64,000 bases of DNA, from assembly GCF_001281485.1 (NCBI RefSeq), contig NZ_CP012669.1:1922001-1986000 (forward strand). The letters run 5' to 3'. Below the pieces are notes generated by a model. The model saw only the letters and a program-made list of their open reading frames with translations, did no database searches and had not been told where the DNA came from. Shown here one piece after another: positions 26,848-36,289 of the stretch; position 1 is the stretch's first letter; the number at the start of each line of letters is the position of its first letter. Source of the DNA: Altererythrobacter epoxidivorans (GTDB lineage Bacteria > Pseudomonadota > Alphaproteobacteria > Sphingomonadales > Sphingomonadaceae). Made by a program: the position numbers and the translations under genes.

Positions 26848-27564
26848 TTGCGTGTACTAGCTTTGGCATCGCAGAAAGGCGGATCGGGGAAGACGACTCT
26901 CTCCGGTCATCTGGCCGTACAGGCTCAGCGCGCAGGCGCTGGACCGGTCGTGCTTATAGATATCGACCCGCAAGGTTCGCTTGCCGATTGGTGGAACGAG
27001 CGTGAGGCGGAATATCCTGCCTTTGCACAGACCACGGTCGCCCGCCTCGCCAACGACCTCCAGGTCTTGCGGCAGCAGGGTTTCAAGCTTGCGGTAATCG
27101 ATACGCCGCCAGCCATCACCATGGCCATCCAGTCGGTCATCGGCGTTGCCGAACTGATCGTCGTACCGACCCGTCCCAGCCCGCACGATCTGCGCGCTGT
27201 CGGCGCCACGGTCGATCTGTGCGAACGCGCTGGCAAGCCGCTGGTCTTCGTCGTCAACGCGGCGACCCCCAAGGCCAAGATCACTTCGGAAGCCGCTGTC
27301 GCGCTGTCGCAGCACGGCACGGTCGCTCCGATCACCCTTCACCATCGCACCGATTTTGCAGCCTCGATGATCGACGGCCGTACGGTAATGGAAGTCGATC
27401 CCGAAGGCCGTAGCGCCGCCGAGGTCACCGCGCTCTGGAAATACATCTCCGATCGTCTGGAGAAGAATTTCCGTCGCACCGTGTTCGCTGCACCGAATTC
27501 GCAGTCGCAGCTGCCCGGGGCAAATCGTCCTGGTGGCGGTTTCGGCCGCCGGGTTGCCCAGTAA
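26848..27564 (+). CDS. ParA/MinD-like partitioning ATPase (orphan)
   Basis: A 238-residue Walker-type ATPase. The deviant Walker A motif is KGGSGKTT at 10-17 with the signature Lys10; the A' motif is VLIDIDPQGSLADWW and Walker B is LAVIDTPPA. It lacks the N-terminal helix-turn-helix of plasmid type Ia ParA, and no parB or parS is seen nearby, so it is probably not the chromosomal segregation ParA. Relatives position chemoreceptors, carboxysomes or other cargo. The start is TTG at 26848, supported by AGGGGGA 8 bases upstream and by the family start VLALASQKGG; no ATG fits. Downstream are an RHH-like protein and a TPR-SPOR lipoprotein. Confidence 0.92.
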   Translation: MRVLALASQKGGSGKTTLSGHLAVQAQRAGAGPVVLIDIDPQGSLADWWNEREAEYPAFAQTTVARLANDLQVLRQQGFKLAVIDTPPAITMAIQSVIGVAELIVVPTRPSPHDLRAVGATVDLCERAGKPLVFVVNAATPKAKITSEAAVALSQHGTVAPITLHHRTDFAASMIDGRTVMEVDPEGRSAAEVTALWKYISDRLEKNFRRTVFAAPNSQSQLPGANRPGGGFGRRVAQ

Positions 27565-27591
27565 CGGGCCAAGCAAGGAGCGCGCCGCGCC

Positions 27592-28104
27592 ATGACCGAA
27601 GCAAGCTTTGCCTCTCTCAGCCCCACCTTGCTGGCACGCAAGGGTGGCGCCAAACCTGCGATGCGTCCGCAGCTCGGTCCGATTCCCAACGCCACAGCCG
27701 AAAATCTCGAAGATCTCGGCTGGAACGACATGGGCGAGGACGCCGATACCGTTCGCACGGCAGATGTCGTGCAGCTGAAGCCCGGCAAGACCGAGCCGGA
27801 AGCTGAAAAGCCGGAAAGCGATGAGCCAGCAGTCCGCAAGCAGCAGGACGCGCTGGTCGAAACCATTCGCCAGGACAATGTAAAGGCTCGCCCTGCACCC
27901 AAGCGCAAGAGCGCTACCAAGCAAGGCAAGCGCGCTGCATTCACGCTGCGCCTCGACGCTGATCGCCATCTCAAACTGCGCCTCGCCGCCACCATGCAGG
28001 GCGAAAGCGCGCAGTCGCTTGTCACCGCCGCGCTCGATGCGCTGCTCGACGATATCGAAGAACTAGACTCGCTGGCCGCTCGCATGAAGCGGACCGACGG
28101 ATAA
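27592..28104 (+). CDS. Ribbon-helix-helix-like protein paired with the ParA-like ATPase
   Basis: I do not recognise a named family. The 170-residue protein has a flexible, charged first 110 residues, with a basic patch near the N-terminus (ARKGGAKPAMRPQ, 15-27), and a C-terminal region at 115-156 with a beta strand (AAFTLRL) and two helices in the pattern of a MetJ/CopG ribbon-helix-helix fold. ParA-like ATPases are often activated by a partner with a basic unstructured N-terminus and a DNA- or cargo-binding domain; this layout and the 27-base gap to the ATPase gene suggest such a partner. That function is inference. AGGAG precedes the ATG by 10 bases. Confidence 0.8.
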   Translation: MTEASFASLSPTLLARKGGAKPAMRPQLGPIPNATAENLEDLGWNDMGEDADTVRTADVVQLKPGKTEPEAEKPESDEPAVRKQQDALVETIRQDNVKARPAPKRKSATKQGKRAAFTLRLDADRHLKLRLAATMQGESAQSLVTAALDALLDDIEELDSLAARMKRTDG

Positions 28105-28129
28105 TTGCGCTGAAAGAGGGGGATAGACC

Positions 28130-29458
28130 ATGAGTCGCACCGCCAAGATGAACGGACCGAAGATTGCCCTTGCCGTGACCACGGCATTGGCCAGTGTTGC
28201 GCTGGCAGGTTGCACCACGAGTGCTGCGCCGCGCGCAGAAACCTCGTTCCAGAAGGCGCAGGTCGCGCTTGAGAAGGGTCAGGTCGACAAGGCCATTGTC
28301 CATGCAGAGGCAGCCGTTCTCGCCGAACCGCGCAATGCCGGTTACCGTGCAATGCTGGGCGCCGCCTATCTCGAATCGGGCCGCTTCGCCTCGGCCGCTA
28401 CCAGCTTCAACGATGCCCTGGTCCTAGGCGACAACGACCCGCGCACCGTCCTCAGCTATGCCCTCGCCGAAGTCGCACTCGGCAACAATGCCGTTGCGGT
28501 ATCGACCCTCGAACAGTGGGAAAGCGATATCGACCCGGCCGACATGGGTCTCGCGCTCGCTCTCGCAGGCGATGCCGACAAGGGTGTCCACATCCTCAGC
28601 AACGCACTGCGTGCAGGCCAGGACAGCGCAAAGGTTCGCCAGAACCTTGCCTATGCCTATGCCCTGCAGGGCAACTGGCGCGCAGCCCGCGTCATGGCGG
28701 CAGAAGACGTTCCTGCAGACCAGCTCGACCAGCGCATCAGCGACTGGGCACACATGGCGAAGCCGGAAGATTTCCAGTCGCGCGTCGCGAGCCTGCTGCA
28801 GGTTTCGCCGAGCGCCGACAACGGCCAGCCGACGCACCTCGCTCTCGGCAACTTCCCGAGCCAGGAAATGATGGTTGCCGAAGCCGCAGCCCAGATCCCG
28901 GCTGAAGAAGCGATTGCCAGCGAAAGCGAAATGTTTGCATTCGGCGAGCCTGACGCAGGCGAGCTTGCTCCGGCATCCGAACCGGCCCAGTTCGCAATGG
29001 CTGAACCTGCTGCCGCTCCGGCTTACGAAGCACCCAGGACGCGCTATGTCTCGAAGGCTGTCGTGCAGGACGTTCCGGCTTCCGCCGCGGCACCGGCAAA
29101 AGCGCCGACGCGCCTTGCCAAGTCGTCTCCGCAGCGCCGCATGGCTTCGACTTCCGACAATGCAACCGCGACACACCTAGTACAGCTTGGCAGCTTCTCG
29201 AACCGCGCCAGCGCAGAGCGTGCGTGGAGCATCTACCAGAAGCGTTACAGCCAGCTTTCGGGCCGCGATGCCGTGATCACCGAGGCAAAGGTGCGCGGCA
29301 AGACCTATTACCGCGTCGCTGCTGCCGGCTTCGGCGCGGCCAGCGCTCGCAACATGTGCGCGACGGTCAAGGCTTCGGGCAAGGGCTGCTTCGCCTATGC
29401 AGAGAGCAGCCCGATGCCGGGTGCCGTTTCGACCCCGGTCCGGATGGCTGCGCGCTAA
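28130..29458 (+). CDS. TPR and SPOR-domain lipoprotein
   Basis: A 442-residue protein. A lipobox (ALAGC, lipidated Cys28) follows a hydrophobic signal. TPR-like repeats fill ~35-200 (FQKAQVALEKGQVDKAIVHA, YRAMLGAAYLESGRFASA). An Ala/Glu/Pro-rich spacer runs to ~345, and a SPOR domain covers ~350-425 (HLVQLGSFSNRASAERAW, YYRVAAAGFG). It should be membrane-anchored in the periplasm with its SPOR domain on septal peptidoglycan. GAGGGGGAT precedes the ATG, 25 bases after the RHH-like gene, and a strong terminator follows, so ParA-like, RHH-like and TPR-SPOR genes form one operon. Confidence 0.92.
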   Translation: MSRTAKMNGPKIALAVTTALASVALAGCTTSAAPRAETSFQKAQVALEKGQVDKAIVHAEAAVLAEPRNAGYRAMLGAAYLESGRFASAATSFNDALVLGDNDPRTVLSYALAEVALGNNAVAVSTLEQWESDIDPADMGLALALAGDADKGVHILSNALRAGQDSAKVRQNLAYAYALQGNWRAARVMAAEDVPADQLDQRISDWAHMAKPEDFQSRVASLLQVSPSADNGQPTHLALGNFPSQEMMVAEAAAQIPAEEAIASESEMFAFGEPDAGELAPASEPAQFAMAEPAAAPAYEAPRTRYVSKAVVQDVPASAAAPAKAPTRLAKSSPQRRMASTSDNATATHLVQLGSFSNRASAERAWSIYQKRYSQLSGRDAVITEAKVRGKTYYRVAAAGFGAASARNMCATVKASGKGCFAYAESSPMPGAVSTPVRMAAR

Positions 29459-29483
29459 ACCTGATACAATACTTCAGCGAGAC

Positions 29484-29518
29484 TACCCCCGGCGCCGCAA
29501 GGCTCCGGGGGTATTTTT
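29484..29518 (+). terminator. Rho-independent terminator of the ParA-like operon
   Basis: TACCCCCGG (29484-29492) pairs perfectly with CCGGGGGTA (29505-29513) followed by five T. It begins 26 bases after the lipoprotein stop codon. Confidence 0.9.
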
Positions 29519-29537
29519 ATACGCGGCACCCGCCCGG

Positions 29538-30770
29538 TCAGCGCGAGATCCGCACCCCGCCCTTGAACAGCGCGGTGACCCGGCCCTGTGTCGGCTGGCC
29601 ATCGAAAGGCGTGTTGTCGGCAGTGGATTTCATTTCGCGCCGGTCGATGATCCAGGGCTTGTCCGGATCGACGATTGCGACATCGGCCTCGTGCCCTGCC
29701 TTGAGCTCGCCTGCCTCGACACCCAGCAGGCTGGCCGGCGTGGCTGCAAGGAGGTCGAAAGCCCGCGGTAGGTCGATCACTTCGTCGCGGACCAGTGTGA
29801 GCGTCATTGCCAGAAGGGTCTCTGCGCCCGCCATGCCCTCTTCCGCGTCAGAAAATGGCAGGCGTTTGTCCTCCGGCCCGCGCGGATCATGGCCCGATGC
29901 GACTACGTCGATCGTTCCATCACCGATCGCCTCGATCACAGCCTGGCGCTCTTCTTCGCGGCGCAGCGGCGGCGAGAGGCGCATGAAGCTGCGGAATTCT
30001 GCCAACGCAAGGTCCGACAGCATGAAATGCGCGGGCGTTACCCCGGCAGTCACTGGCACGCCGCGCTTTTTCGCCGCACGCACCAGGTCGAGAGCGGCAC
30101 GGGTCGTAACCTGCCGCAAGTGAAGCCTTGCGCCGGACATTTCCGCGAGCGCGATATCGCGGGCGACGGCAAGCGACTCTGCTTCGGCAGGCGCGCTCGG
30201 CAGGCCCAGGCGCGTCGCCATTTCGCCAGCGGTTGCCGCGGCCTGGCCGGTCAATCCGCCGTCCTCTGCATGGCTTACCACGACGAGATCGAGCATGGCG
30301 GCATATTGCATCAGCCGCAGCATGACACCGCTGTCGCCTATCCAGCGACGACCGGTGGCGACACCGCGCGCTCCGGCCTCTTTCATCAAGCCGATTTCGG
30401 CAAGCTGTTCACCCGCGAGGTCGCAGGTCGCAGCCGCAAGCGGATGCACCCAGAGATCGGGCTTGCCGCTCTTGGCGATCAAATTGACGCGGCTCGGGTA
30501 ATCGAGCGGCGGGTTCTGGTCAGGCATCAGCGCGGCACGCGTGATGCCGCCGAAGTGGAACGCGGGCTTGTCGACGGCGAATACGCCGAAATCGACCAAC
30601 CCGGGCGTGACCAGCCTGCGGCTCGCGTCGATCACCTCGTCACCGTCGGCTGGGCCATCGGTGCCGACCGACGCAATTGCCCCTTCAACAAGACGCAGGG
30701 TGCCCTCGACGATACCGCCCGGCGTAACGATCCGCCCGTTGGTAATTGCTATGGCTCGTTGCTGCTTCAT
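29538..30770 (-). CDS. Dihydroorotase homologue with degenerate metal site (PyrC'-like)
   Basis: A 410-residue amidohydrolase-fold protein related to dihydroorotase. The first metal motif, normally DxHxH, reads DFGVF at 60-64, so both His ligands are missing. The later catalytic motif, normally DHAPH, reads GHDPR. HAED and the overall fold are kept. Together with its ATGA overlap with pyrB this matches the known non-catalytic PyrC' (pDHO) subunits that stabilise aspartate transcarbamoylase in a dodecamer. A functional dihydroorotase should be encoded elsewhere. The alternative, another cyclic amidohydrolase, is less likely given the lost ligands and the pyrB linkage. Confidence 0.88.
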   Translation of the reverse strand: MKQQRAIAITNGRIVTPGGIVEGTLRLVEGAIASVGTDGPADGDEVIDASRRLVTPGLVDFGVFAVDKPAFHFGGITRAALMPDQNPPLDYPSRVNLIAKSGKPDLWVHPLAAATCDLAGEQLAEIGLMKEAGARGVATGRRWIGDSGVMLRLMQYAAMLDLVVVSHAEDGGLTGQAAATAGEMATRLGLPSAPAEAESLAVARDIALAEMSGARLHLRQVTTRAALDLVRAAKKRGVPVTAGVTPAHFMLSDLALAEFRSFMRLSPPLRREEERQAVIEAIGDGTIDVVASGHDPRGPEDKRLPFSDAEEGMAGAETLLAMTLTLVRDEVIDLPRAFDLLAATPASLLGVEAGELKAGHEADVAIVDPDKPWIIDRREMKSTADNTPFDGQPTQGRVTALFKGGVRISR

Positions 30771-31822
30771 GCCCAGCCCTCCACGCTGCGCGCCTTGCGC
30801 GTCAGGATGTCGAGGCAGGCCATGCGGATCGCGACACCCATTTCAACCTGCCGCGTGATGATCGAACGGTCGAGGCTGTCTGCAACCTCGCTATCGATCT
30901 CGACGCCGCGGTTCATCGGGCCGGGATGCATGACCAGAGCGCCGGGAGCGGCACGATCGAGCCGGGTGCGGGTCAGGCCGTAGAGGTGATGATATTCGCG
31001 TGCCGAAGGGATGAACTGCCCCTGCATCCGCTCGGTCTGGAGGCGGAGCATCATCACGACATCGCTGCCCTTCAGCGCCGCGTCGAAGTCATGGAACGGC
31101 TCGGCACCCATGGCCTCCACCCCGGGTGGCATCAGCGCAGGCGGCGCACAAAGGCGCACAGAGGCACCAAGCGCCTGCAGACACAGGAGATTCGAGCGGG
31201 CCACGCGGCTATGGAGGATGTCTCCGCAGATCGTCACCGTCAGGCCGGTGAAATCGTCCGCCGACTGGCCACGTTCGCGCAGGGCATGGCGCAGTGCGAG
31301 GGCATCGAGCAGCGCCTGCGTCGGATGTTCGTGCTGGCCGTCACCTGCATTGAGGACAGGGCAGTCGACCTTGTCGGCGATCAGTCCGGTCGCACCGCTC
31401 GACCCGTGCCGGATCACGATGGCGTCGGCCCGCATGGCATTGAGAGTGATCGCCGTGTCGATCAGCGTCTCGCCCTTCTTCACGCTTGAGGTTGCGGCAT
31501 GCATGTTGACGACGTCCGCCCCCAGCCGCTTGCCCGCAATCTCGAAACTCAGCAGCGTTCGCGTGCTGTTTTCGAAAAAAGCGTTGATGATGGTGAGCCC
31601 GGCCAGTCGGTCCGAATGTTTCGAACTCTGCCGGTTCAGTTCGACCCAGGTCTCTGCCTCGTCGAGCAGGTAGAGGATTTCGTGTCGTTCGAGCTGCGCG
31701 ATGCCCAGCAAGTCACGATGTGGAAACGCCGCCGAACCCGCTGGATAACGGCCGGAGGTCGATGAAGTTGCCGATGATGTCATTAAAGCGATGCCGTTAG
31801 ACGAGCCGCGTTGGTCGCTCAA
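30767..31822 (-). CDS. pyrB: Aspartate carbamoyltransferase catalytic subunit
   Basis: Second step of de novo pyrimidine synthesis: carbamoyl phosphate plus aspartate to carbamoylaspartate. Motifs are the carbamoyl phosphate loop [13 protein letters not shown] (Leu where most have Arg after STRT), SVKKGETL, the HPTQALLD motif and [11 protein letters not shown]. It has 351 residues from a TTG at 31822, supported by GAGGAAAGGG directly upstream; an ATG at 31783 gives a 338-residue form but has no Shine-Dalgarno sequence. The stop overlaps the PyrC'-like start (ATGA). No pyrI regulatory gene is present, as expected for the class with a PyrC' partner. It is divergent from sppA. Confidence 0.94.
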   Translation of the reverse strand: MSDQRGSSNGIALMTSSATSSTSGRYPAGSAAFPHRDLLGIAQLERHEILYLLDEAETWVELNRQSSKHSDRLAGLTIINAFFENSTRTLLSFEIAGKRLGADVVNMHAATSSVKKGETLIDTAITLNAMRADAIVIRHGSSGATGLIADKVDCPVLNAGDGQHEHPTQALLDALALRHALRERGQSADDFTGLTVTICGDILHSRVARSNLLCLQALGASVRLCAPPALMPPGVEAMGAEPFHDFDAALKGSDVVMMLRLQTERMQGQFIPSAREYHHLYGLTRTRLDRAAPGALVMHPGPMNRGVEIDSEVADSLDRSIITRQVEMGVAIRMACLDILTRKARSVEGWA

Positions 31823-31906
31823 CCCTTTCCTCGCTCCCTTTTCGTTGGAAGTTTGCGTTCAAACCCCTAATCCAAGGGCCGGACAATTGACGGGATACTG
31901 TTTCGC

Positions 31907-33793
31907 ATGAGTTTTGCAGGCAAGGTTTGGCGACTGCTGGTCGGGATAAAAGACGGGCTGGCCCTGCTGTTCATGCTCCTGTTTTTCTCCCTGTTGTTCG
32001 CCATCCTTTCGTCCCGCCCCAGCCCCGGCCAGATCCGCGACGGTGCGCTGTTGCTGGAACTCGACGGATACGTGGTCGAGGAACGCAGCCGGATCGACCC
32101 ACTGCAGGCCCTGATCAGCCAGCAGGCGCCTGTCGGCGAATATCAGGTGCACGATATCGTCCGCGCACTGGAAGCTGCCGCGAGCGACGACCGTGTCGAG
32201 GCAGTGGTTTTCGACCTTTCCCGTTTCGTCGGCGGAGGGCAGGTGCACTTGCAGGAAATCGGCGAAGCGATGGACCGCGTCCGCGCCGCCGACAAGCCGG
32301 TGCTTACCTATGCCATGGGCTATGCCGACGATCACATGCTGCTGGCCGCCCACGCGAGCGAGGTCTGGCTCGACCCGATGGGCGGCGCGCTGGTCACCGG
32401 TCCGGGCGGCACCAATCTTTATTACGCCAACCTGCTCGAGAAGCTGGGCGTGAATGCCCGCGTCTATCGCGTCGGCACCTACAAGGCCGCAGTCGAACCC
32501 TATACCCGCAATGAAATGTCGGAAGAGGCGCGCGAGAACTACGCCGCGCTTTACGGCGCATTGTGGGAAGAATGGCAGGCCAACGTCACGAAGGCGCGAC
32601 CTGCCATGAAACTGGACCAGGTCACCGGCGATCCCGCTGCCTGGGTGGCAGCTTCGAAGGGCGACCTTGCGAAGGCTGCACTCGCCGCAGGGCTGGTCGA
32701 CAAGCTTGGAAGCAGCGTCGAATTCGGGGACCGCGTGGCCGAACTGGCGGGCAAGGACGACTGGGACGAAACGCCCGGCGCCTATGCATTCACCGATCTT
32801 GCGCCCTATCTCGCGGGGCAGTCGGACGACCGTTCGGGCAAGGCTATCGGCGTCGTGACGATTGCCGGCGATATCGTCGATGGCAATGCCGGGCCGGGTA
32901 CCGCTGGCGGGGATCGCATTGCCGATCTCCTCGACGATGCGCTGGCAGACGATCTGGCCGCGCTGGTCGTCCGCGTGGATTCTCCCGGCGGTTCGGTGAC
33001 CGCTTCGGAAGAAATCCGCCGCGCCATACTGCGGCACAAGGCGCGGGGTATTCCCGTCGCTGTTTCTTTCGCCAACGTCGCCGCGAGCGGCGGCTACTGG
33101 GTTGCAACGGCAGGCGACCAGATTTTCGCACAACCGGAAACCGTGACAGGATCGATCGGCGTTTTCGCCGTCATTCCCACGTTCGAGGGTACGGCGGAGA
33201 AGCTTGGCGTGAATGCCGACGGTTTCCGCACCACGCCGCTTTCGGGGCAACCCGACCTCGTCGACGGCTTCACTCCCGAAGTCGACGCGATCCTGCAGGC
33301 CTCTGTCACCAATACCTATGCAAAGTTCCTCGGCCACGTCGCGAAGGCACGCGGGATGACACCCGACAAGGTCGATACGATCGCGCAAGGCAGGGTCTGG
33401 GATGGCGGCACGGCGCGCCAGCTTGGCCTCGTCAGCCAGTTTGGCGGACTCGACGATGCGATTGCCTGGGCGGCAGCGAAGGCCGAGCTCAAGGATGGCG
33501 ACTGGCATGTGAAGCGCCTCGGCAAGCCGCAAGATCCGTACGACTCGCTGATCCGCAGCATGATGCGCGACAATGCGGAAGAGGACATGCATTCGGCCAG
33601 CGACCTATTCGGCGTGATGGCTGCCCGCCAGAGCGAACTCGGAAACCGCCTCTCGCGCGACATGGACCGGTTGCTCGGCGTCAGGGGCGTGCAGGCCTAT
33701 TGCCTCGAATGTCCCGGCAAACGCGCCGGCACGCCTGTGAAAGCGAGGCCGGAAGGCTGGCTCTCGGCAATCGTCGGCCTGATCGCCCGCTGA
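31907..33793 (+). CDS. sppA: Signal peptide peptidase SppA, 67 kDa type
   Basis: Inner membrane serine protease that digests cleaved signal peptides and other membrane-released peptides. It has 628 residues with one N-terminal transmembrane helix (~17-36) and two tandem S49/crotonase-like domains. The general-base Lys is in VGTYKAAVEPYTR of the first domain and the nucleophile Ser is in NVAASGGYWVAT of the second, as in E. coli SppA. The upstream gap (84 bases) is shared with the divergent pyrB. tRNA-Val follows 89 bases after the stop on the same strand. Confidence 0.94.
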   Translation: MSFAGKVWRLLVGIKDGLALLFMLLFFSLLFAILSSRPSPGQIRDGALLLELDGYVVEERSRIDPLQALISQQAPVGEYQVHDIVRALEAAASDDRVEAVVFDLSRFVGGGQVHLQEIGEAMDRVRAADKPVLTYAMGYADDHMLLAAHASEVWLDPMGGALVTGPGGTNLYYANLLEKLGVNARVYRVGTYKAAVEPYTRNEMSEEARENYAALYGALWEEWQANVTKARPAMKLDQVTGDPAAWVAASKGDLAKAALAAGLVDKLGSSVEFGDRVAELAGKDDWDETPGAYAFTDLAPYLAGQSDDRSGKAIGVVTIAGDIVDGNAGPGTAGGDRIADLLDDALADDLAALVVRVDSPGGSVTASEEIRRAILRHKARGIPVAVSFANVAASGGYWVATAGDQIFAQPETVTGSIGVFAVIPTFEGTAEKLGVNADGFRTTPLSGQPDLVDGFTPEVDAILQASVTNTYAKFLGHVAKARGMTPDKVDTIAQGRVWDGGTARQLGLVSQFGGLDDAIAWAAAKAELKDGDWHVKRLGKPQDPYDSLIRSMMRDNAEEDMHSASDLFGVMAARQSELGNRLSRDMDRLLGVRGVQAYCLECPGKRAGTPVKARPEGWLSAIVGLIAR

Positions 33794-33882
33794 CCTTGCC
33801 CCACATTGGACGCTTGCCATTTTCCTGCCGGGATGGCAGAGGCGCGCGCCTGTCCGGCAGCCGAATTGAGGCCGCCGCGGAC

Positions 33883-33957
33883 GGGCGCGTAGCTCAGTGG
33901 TAGAGCACACCCTTCACACGGGTGGGGTCGCAAGTTCAATCCTTGCCGCGCCCACCA
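33883..33957 (+). tRNA. tRNA-Val, anticodon CAC
   Basis: The 75-base sequence folds as a class I tRNA: acceptor GGGCGCG with CGCGCCC, D-arm GCTCAGTGGTAGAGC, anticodon stem CACCC/GGGTG around TTCACAC (anticodon CAC), and T-arm GCAAGTTCAATCCTTGC. The 3' CCA is encoded. Confidence 0.97.
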
Positions 33958-33990
33958 TTTCTTCCGGATAGCAGGCGCGGTTTTCGCAAA

Positions 33991-35253
33991 TTACGGACGT
34001 GTCTGACCGTCCCCCAGCACCAGATATTTGAAGCTGGTCAGCTGTTCGAGGCCGACCGGGCCGCGGGCGTGCATCTTGCCCGTCGCGATACCGATTTCCG
34101 CACCCATGCCGAATTCGCCGCCATCGCTGAACTGGGTCGAGGCATTGTGCATGACCACGGCGCTGTCGATGGCAGTCAGGAATGCGCGTGCAGCGTCCTG
34201 GTCCTCGGTCAGGATGGCATCGGTATGGCCAGACGAGTGGCGGGCGACGAACTCGATCCCCTCCTGCAACCCCTCGACGACCTTGATCGTGGCGATGGCA
34301 TCGAGAAACTCGGTGTCGAAATCTTCCTCGCTCGCCGGCTTTACGCGGTCATCCAGTTCGACCGACCTCGCATCGCCCCTGAATTCGCAATCGGGCATCG
34401 CGTCGAGCACCGCGGGGATCGCCTCGGCCGCAATCGACTGGTCCACGACAATGCTTTCGGTCGCCCCGCACACACCGGTGCGGCGCAGCTTGGCGTTGCG
34501 GACGACCGCGACGGATTTCTCGATATCGGCGTCTGCATGGATGTAGCTGTGGCAATTGCCATCGAGGTGCAGCAGCGTCGGCACCTTGGCCTGGTCCCGC
34601 ACCAGTTCGACAAGGCCGCGCCCGCCGCGCGGGATGACGAGGTCGATATAGTCAACCGCCTTCAGCAGCTCGGCCACCGCATCGCGCGAGGTCGTCTGGA
34701 CCGTTTGAACGGCATCCTGCGGCAAGCCAGCTGCTTTCAGCCCGACCTGCATGCAATCGACGATCTGACGGGTCGAATGGCGGCTTTCCGAACCGCCCCG
34801 CAGGATCACGGCATTGCCTGACTTGAGGCACAATGCGCTGGCATCCGCCCCGACATTGGGGCGTGATTCGTAGATCATCCCGATCACGCCGATCGGCACG
34901 GCAACGCGTTCGATGCTCAATCCGTTGGGGCGTTCGAAATTTGCCAGCACCCGGCCCACCGGGTCGGGCAGCTCGGCAATCTGTTCGAGCGCGGTCGCAA
35001 TGCCTTCGATCCGCTCTTCATCCAGCATCAGCCTGTCGATGAAGGAATCGGGCTTTTTCCCGCGCACGCTTTCGACGTCCCTGGCATTTGCTGCGATTAG
35101 ATCGCCGGCGGTTTCGCGCAGTGCACGCGCGGCTTCCCGCAGCGCTGTGTCCTTTTGTTCGGTCGTCGCCCCGATCAGGGCGCGCGACGCCGCACGGGCG
35201 CGCTCTCCCAGCTGGGCGATATGGATCTGCGGGTCGAGATTCTGGTCGGTCAT
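33991..35253 (-). CDS. proA: Gamma-glutamyl phosphate reductase
   Basis: Second step of proline synthesis from glutamate: NADPH reduction of glutamyl-5-phosphate to the semialdehyde. It has 420 residues from the ATG at 35253, preceded by AGGA with 7-base spacing; the longer open frame to 35355 is not needed. Aldehyde dehydrogenase-type fold with the catalytic Cys in [11 protein letters not shown], plus [20 protein letters not shown] and the C-terminal [12 protein letters not shown]. The gene follows proC on the same strand (43-base gap), with proB divergent, so the whole pathway is in one place. Confidence 0.97.
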   Translation of the reverse strand: MTDQNLDPQIHIAQLGERARAASRALIGATTEQKDTALREAARALRETAGDLIAANARDVESVRGKKPDSFIDRLMLDEERIEGIATALEQIAELPDPVGRVLANFERPNGLSIERVAVPIGVIGMIYESRPNVGADASALCLKSGNAVILRGGSESRHSTRQIVDCMQVGLKAAGLPQDAVQTVQTTSRDAVAELLKAVDYIDLVIPRGGRGLVELVRDQAKVPTLLHLDGNCHSYIHADADIEKSVAVVRNAKLRRTGVCGATESIVVDQSIAAEAIPAVLDAMPDCEFRGDARSVELDDRVKPASEEDFDTEFLDAIATIKVVEGLQEGIEFVARHSSGHTDAILTEDQDAARAFLTAIDSAVVMHNASTQFSDGGEFGMGAEIGIATGKMHARGPVGLEQLTSFKYLVLGDGQTRP

Positions 35254-35296
35254 GATAATCCTGTTTCGTGTCTTGTGGGTAAGGCGGCCGGTGCGG

Positions 35297-36082
35297 TCAG
35301 CGCAGTTCGACTGCGCGATCGTAGGCTGCCTCAAGAGTGTTCTTGATGAGGGCATCGAAAGCCCCGTCGCCGTTCAACGCCGCCAGACCGGCCGCGGTCG
35401 TGCCGTTCTTGCTGGTGACGGAATTACGGAGATCTTCGAGCGTCTGATCGCTCGCCTGCGCCATGGAGATCGTGCCCTGCATCGTGCCCAGCACCATGTC
35501 CCGCGCTTCGTTTTCATCGAAGCCAAGCTCCATCGCCGCTGCGACATAGGCGCGCCCGATCTCGAAGACATAGCCCGGGCCGGATCCGGCAATGGCGGTG
35601 ATCCGGTCGAGCGCATCCTCGTCTGCCGCTTCGACCACAGTGCCGTTACGCTCCATCATCTCGCGTGCGTGCGCCAGTTGCGCATCGGTGATGTCGACGC
35701 TGGCGCAGATGCCGCTGACCCCTGCCCCGATCGCTGCCGGGAGGTTGGGCATGACGCGGACGATGGGTGCATCGCCTGCCGCCTGCTTCAGCGTGTCGAT
35801 CGACGCACCTGCAGCAATCGAGAGCATATATCCGTCGTCGGCAAACATGCCGGAGTACTGGGGCACGATCTCCGCGATCATCTGCGGCTTAACCGCGACC
35901 ACGATCACATCGAACCTCTGGTCAGAGATCGCGCAGCGGTCGGAAACGAGCCGGACGCCCTCCGGCGCTTCGCTCAGGCCCGGATCGACGATGGTGAAAT
36001 TTTCCGGCCCCTTTTTCCAGTTCTCGAGAAGTGCCGAGCCCATCTTCCCGCATCCGATAAGTAGAATATCCAAAAAATTCAC
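35297..36082 (-). CDS. proC: Pyrroline-5-carboxylate reductase
   Basis: Final step of proline synthesis, reducing pyrroline-5-carboxylate with NAD(P)H. It has 261 residues. The N-terminal Rossmann motif is [11 protein letters not shown], followed by VVAVKPQ and SIAAGASID, and the C-terminal family signature is [19 protein letters not shown] sequence near the end. The start codon is GTG at 36082 with no evident Shine-Dalgarno sequence; translation may be weak or start from a leader close to the codon. It is the first gene of the minus-strand proC-proA unit and is divergent from proB across a 207-base AT-rich control region. Confidence 0.95.
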   Translation of the reverse strand: MNFLDILLIGCGKMGSALLENWKKGPENFTIVDPGLSEAPEGVRLVSDRCAISDQRFDVIVVAVKPQMIAEIVPQYSGMFADDGYMLSIAAGASIDTLKQAAGDAPIVRVMPNLPAAIGAGVSGICASVDITDAQLAHAREMMERNGTVVEAADEDALDRITAIAGSGPGYVFEIGRAYVAAAMELGFDENEARDMVLGTMQGTISMAQASDQTLEDLRNSVTSKNGTTAAGLAALNGDGAFDALIKNTLEAAYDRAVELR

Positions 36083-36204
36083 CTATAAATCTATTTATTA
36101 AGCCATCGAAAATCAGATGCACGAAATGATCGCTTTAAGTAATTCGTTCGACAATCATTACTATGAACAATTCTTGATAAAGACTTGCTTTATTTCCTGC
36201 ATCA

Positions 36205-36252
36205 GATTTTTTCAAATCTCCGGTTGTGCACTGCACAATGACTAATTAGATA
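36205..36252 (+). promoter_or_regulatory. Predicted proB promoter with palindromic operator over the -35 box
   Basis: TTGTGC (36225-36230), a 16-base spacer and TAGATA (36247-36252) make a plausible promoter; the -10 box is identical to that predicted for rnpB. The -35 box lies within a perfect 15-base palindrome TTGTGCA-C-TGCACAA (36225-36239). A second inverted repeat, AGATTT-N4-AAATCT (36205-36220), is just upstream. The 207-base gap between proC and proB is clearly more AT-rich than its surroundings. Confidence 0.5.
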
Positions 36253-36289
36253 GGCGCAAGATTATTTCAAGGATTAATGAAGGATTGTC

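Noticed and set aside
31859..33592. 577-codon minus-strand frame
   Set aside because: Antisense to sppA, whose catalytic Lys and Ser are intact; composition rich in Arg, His and Gly as expected for a shadow.
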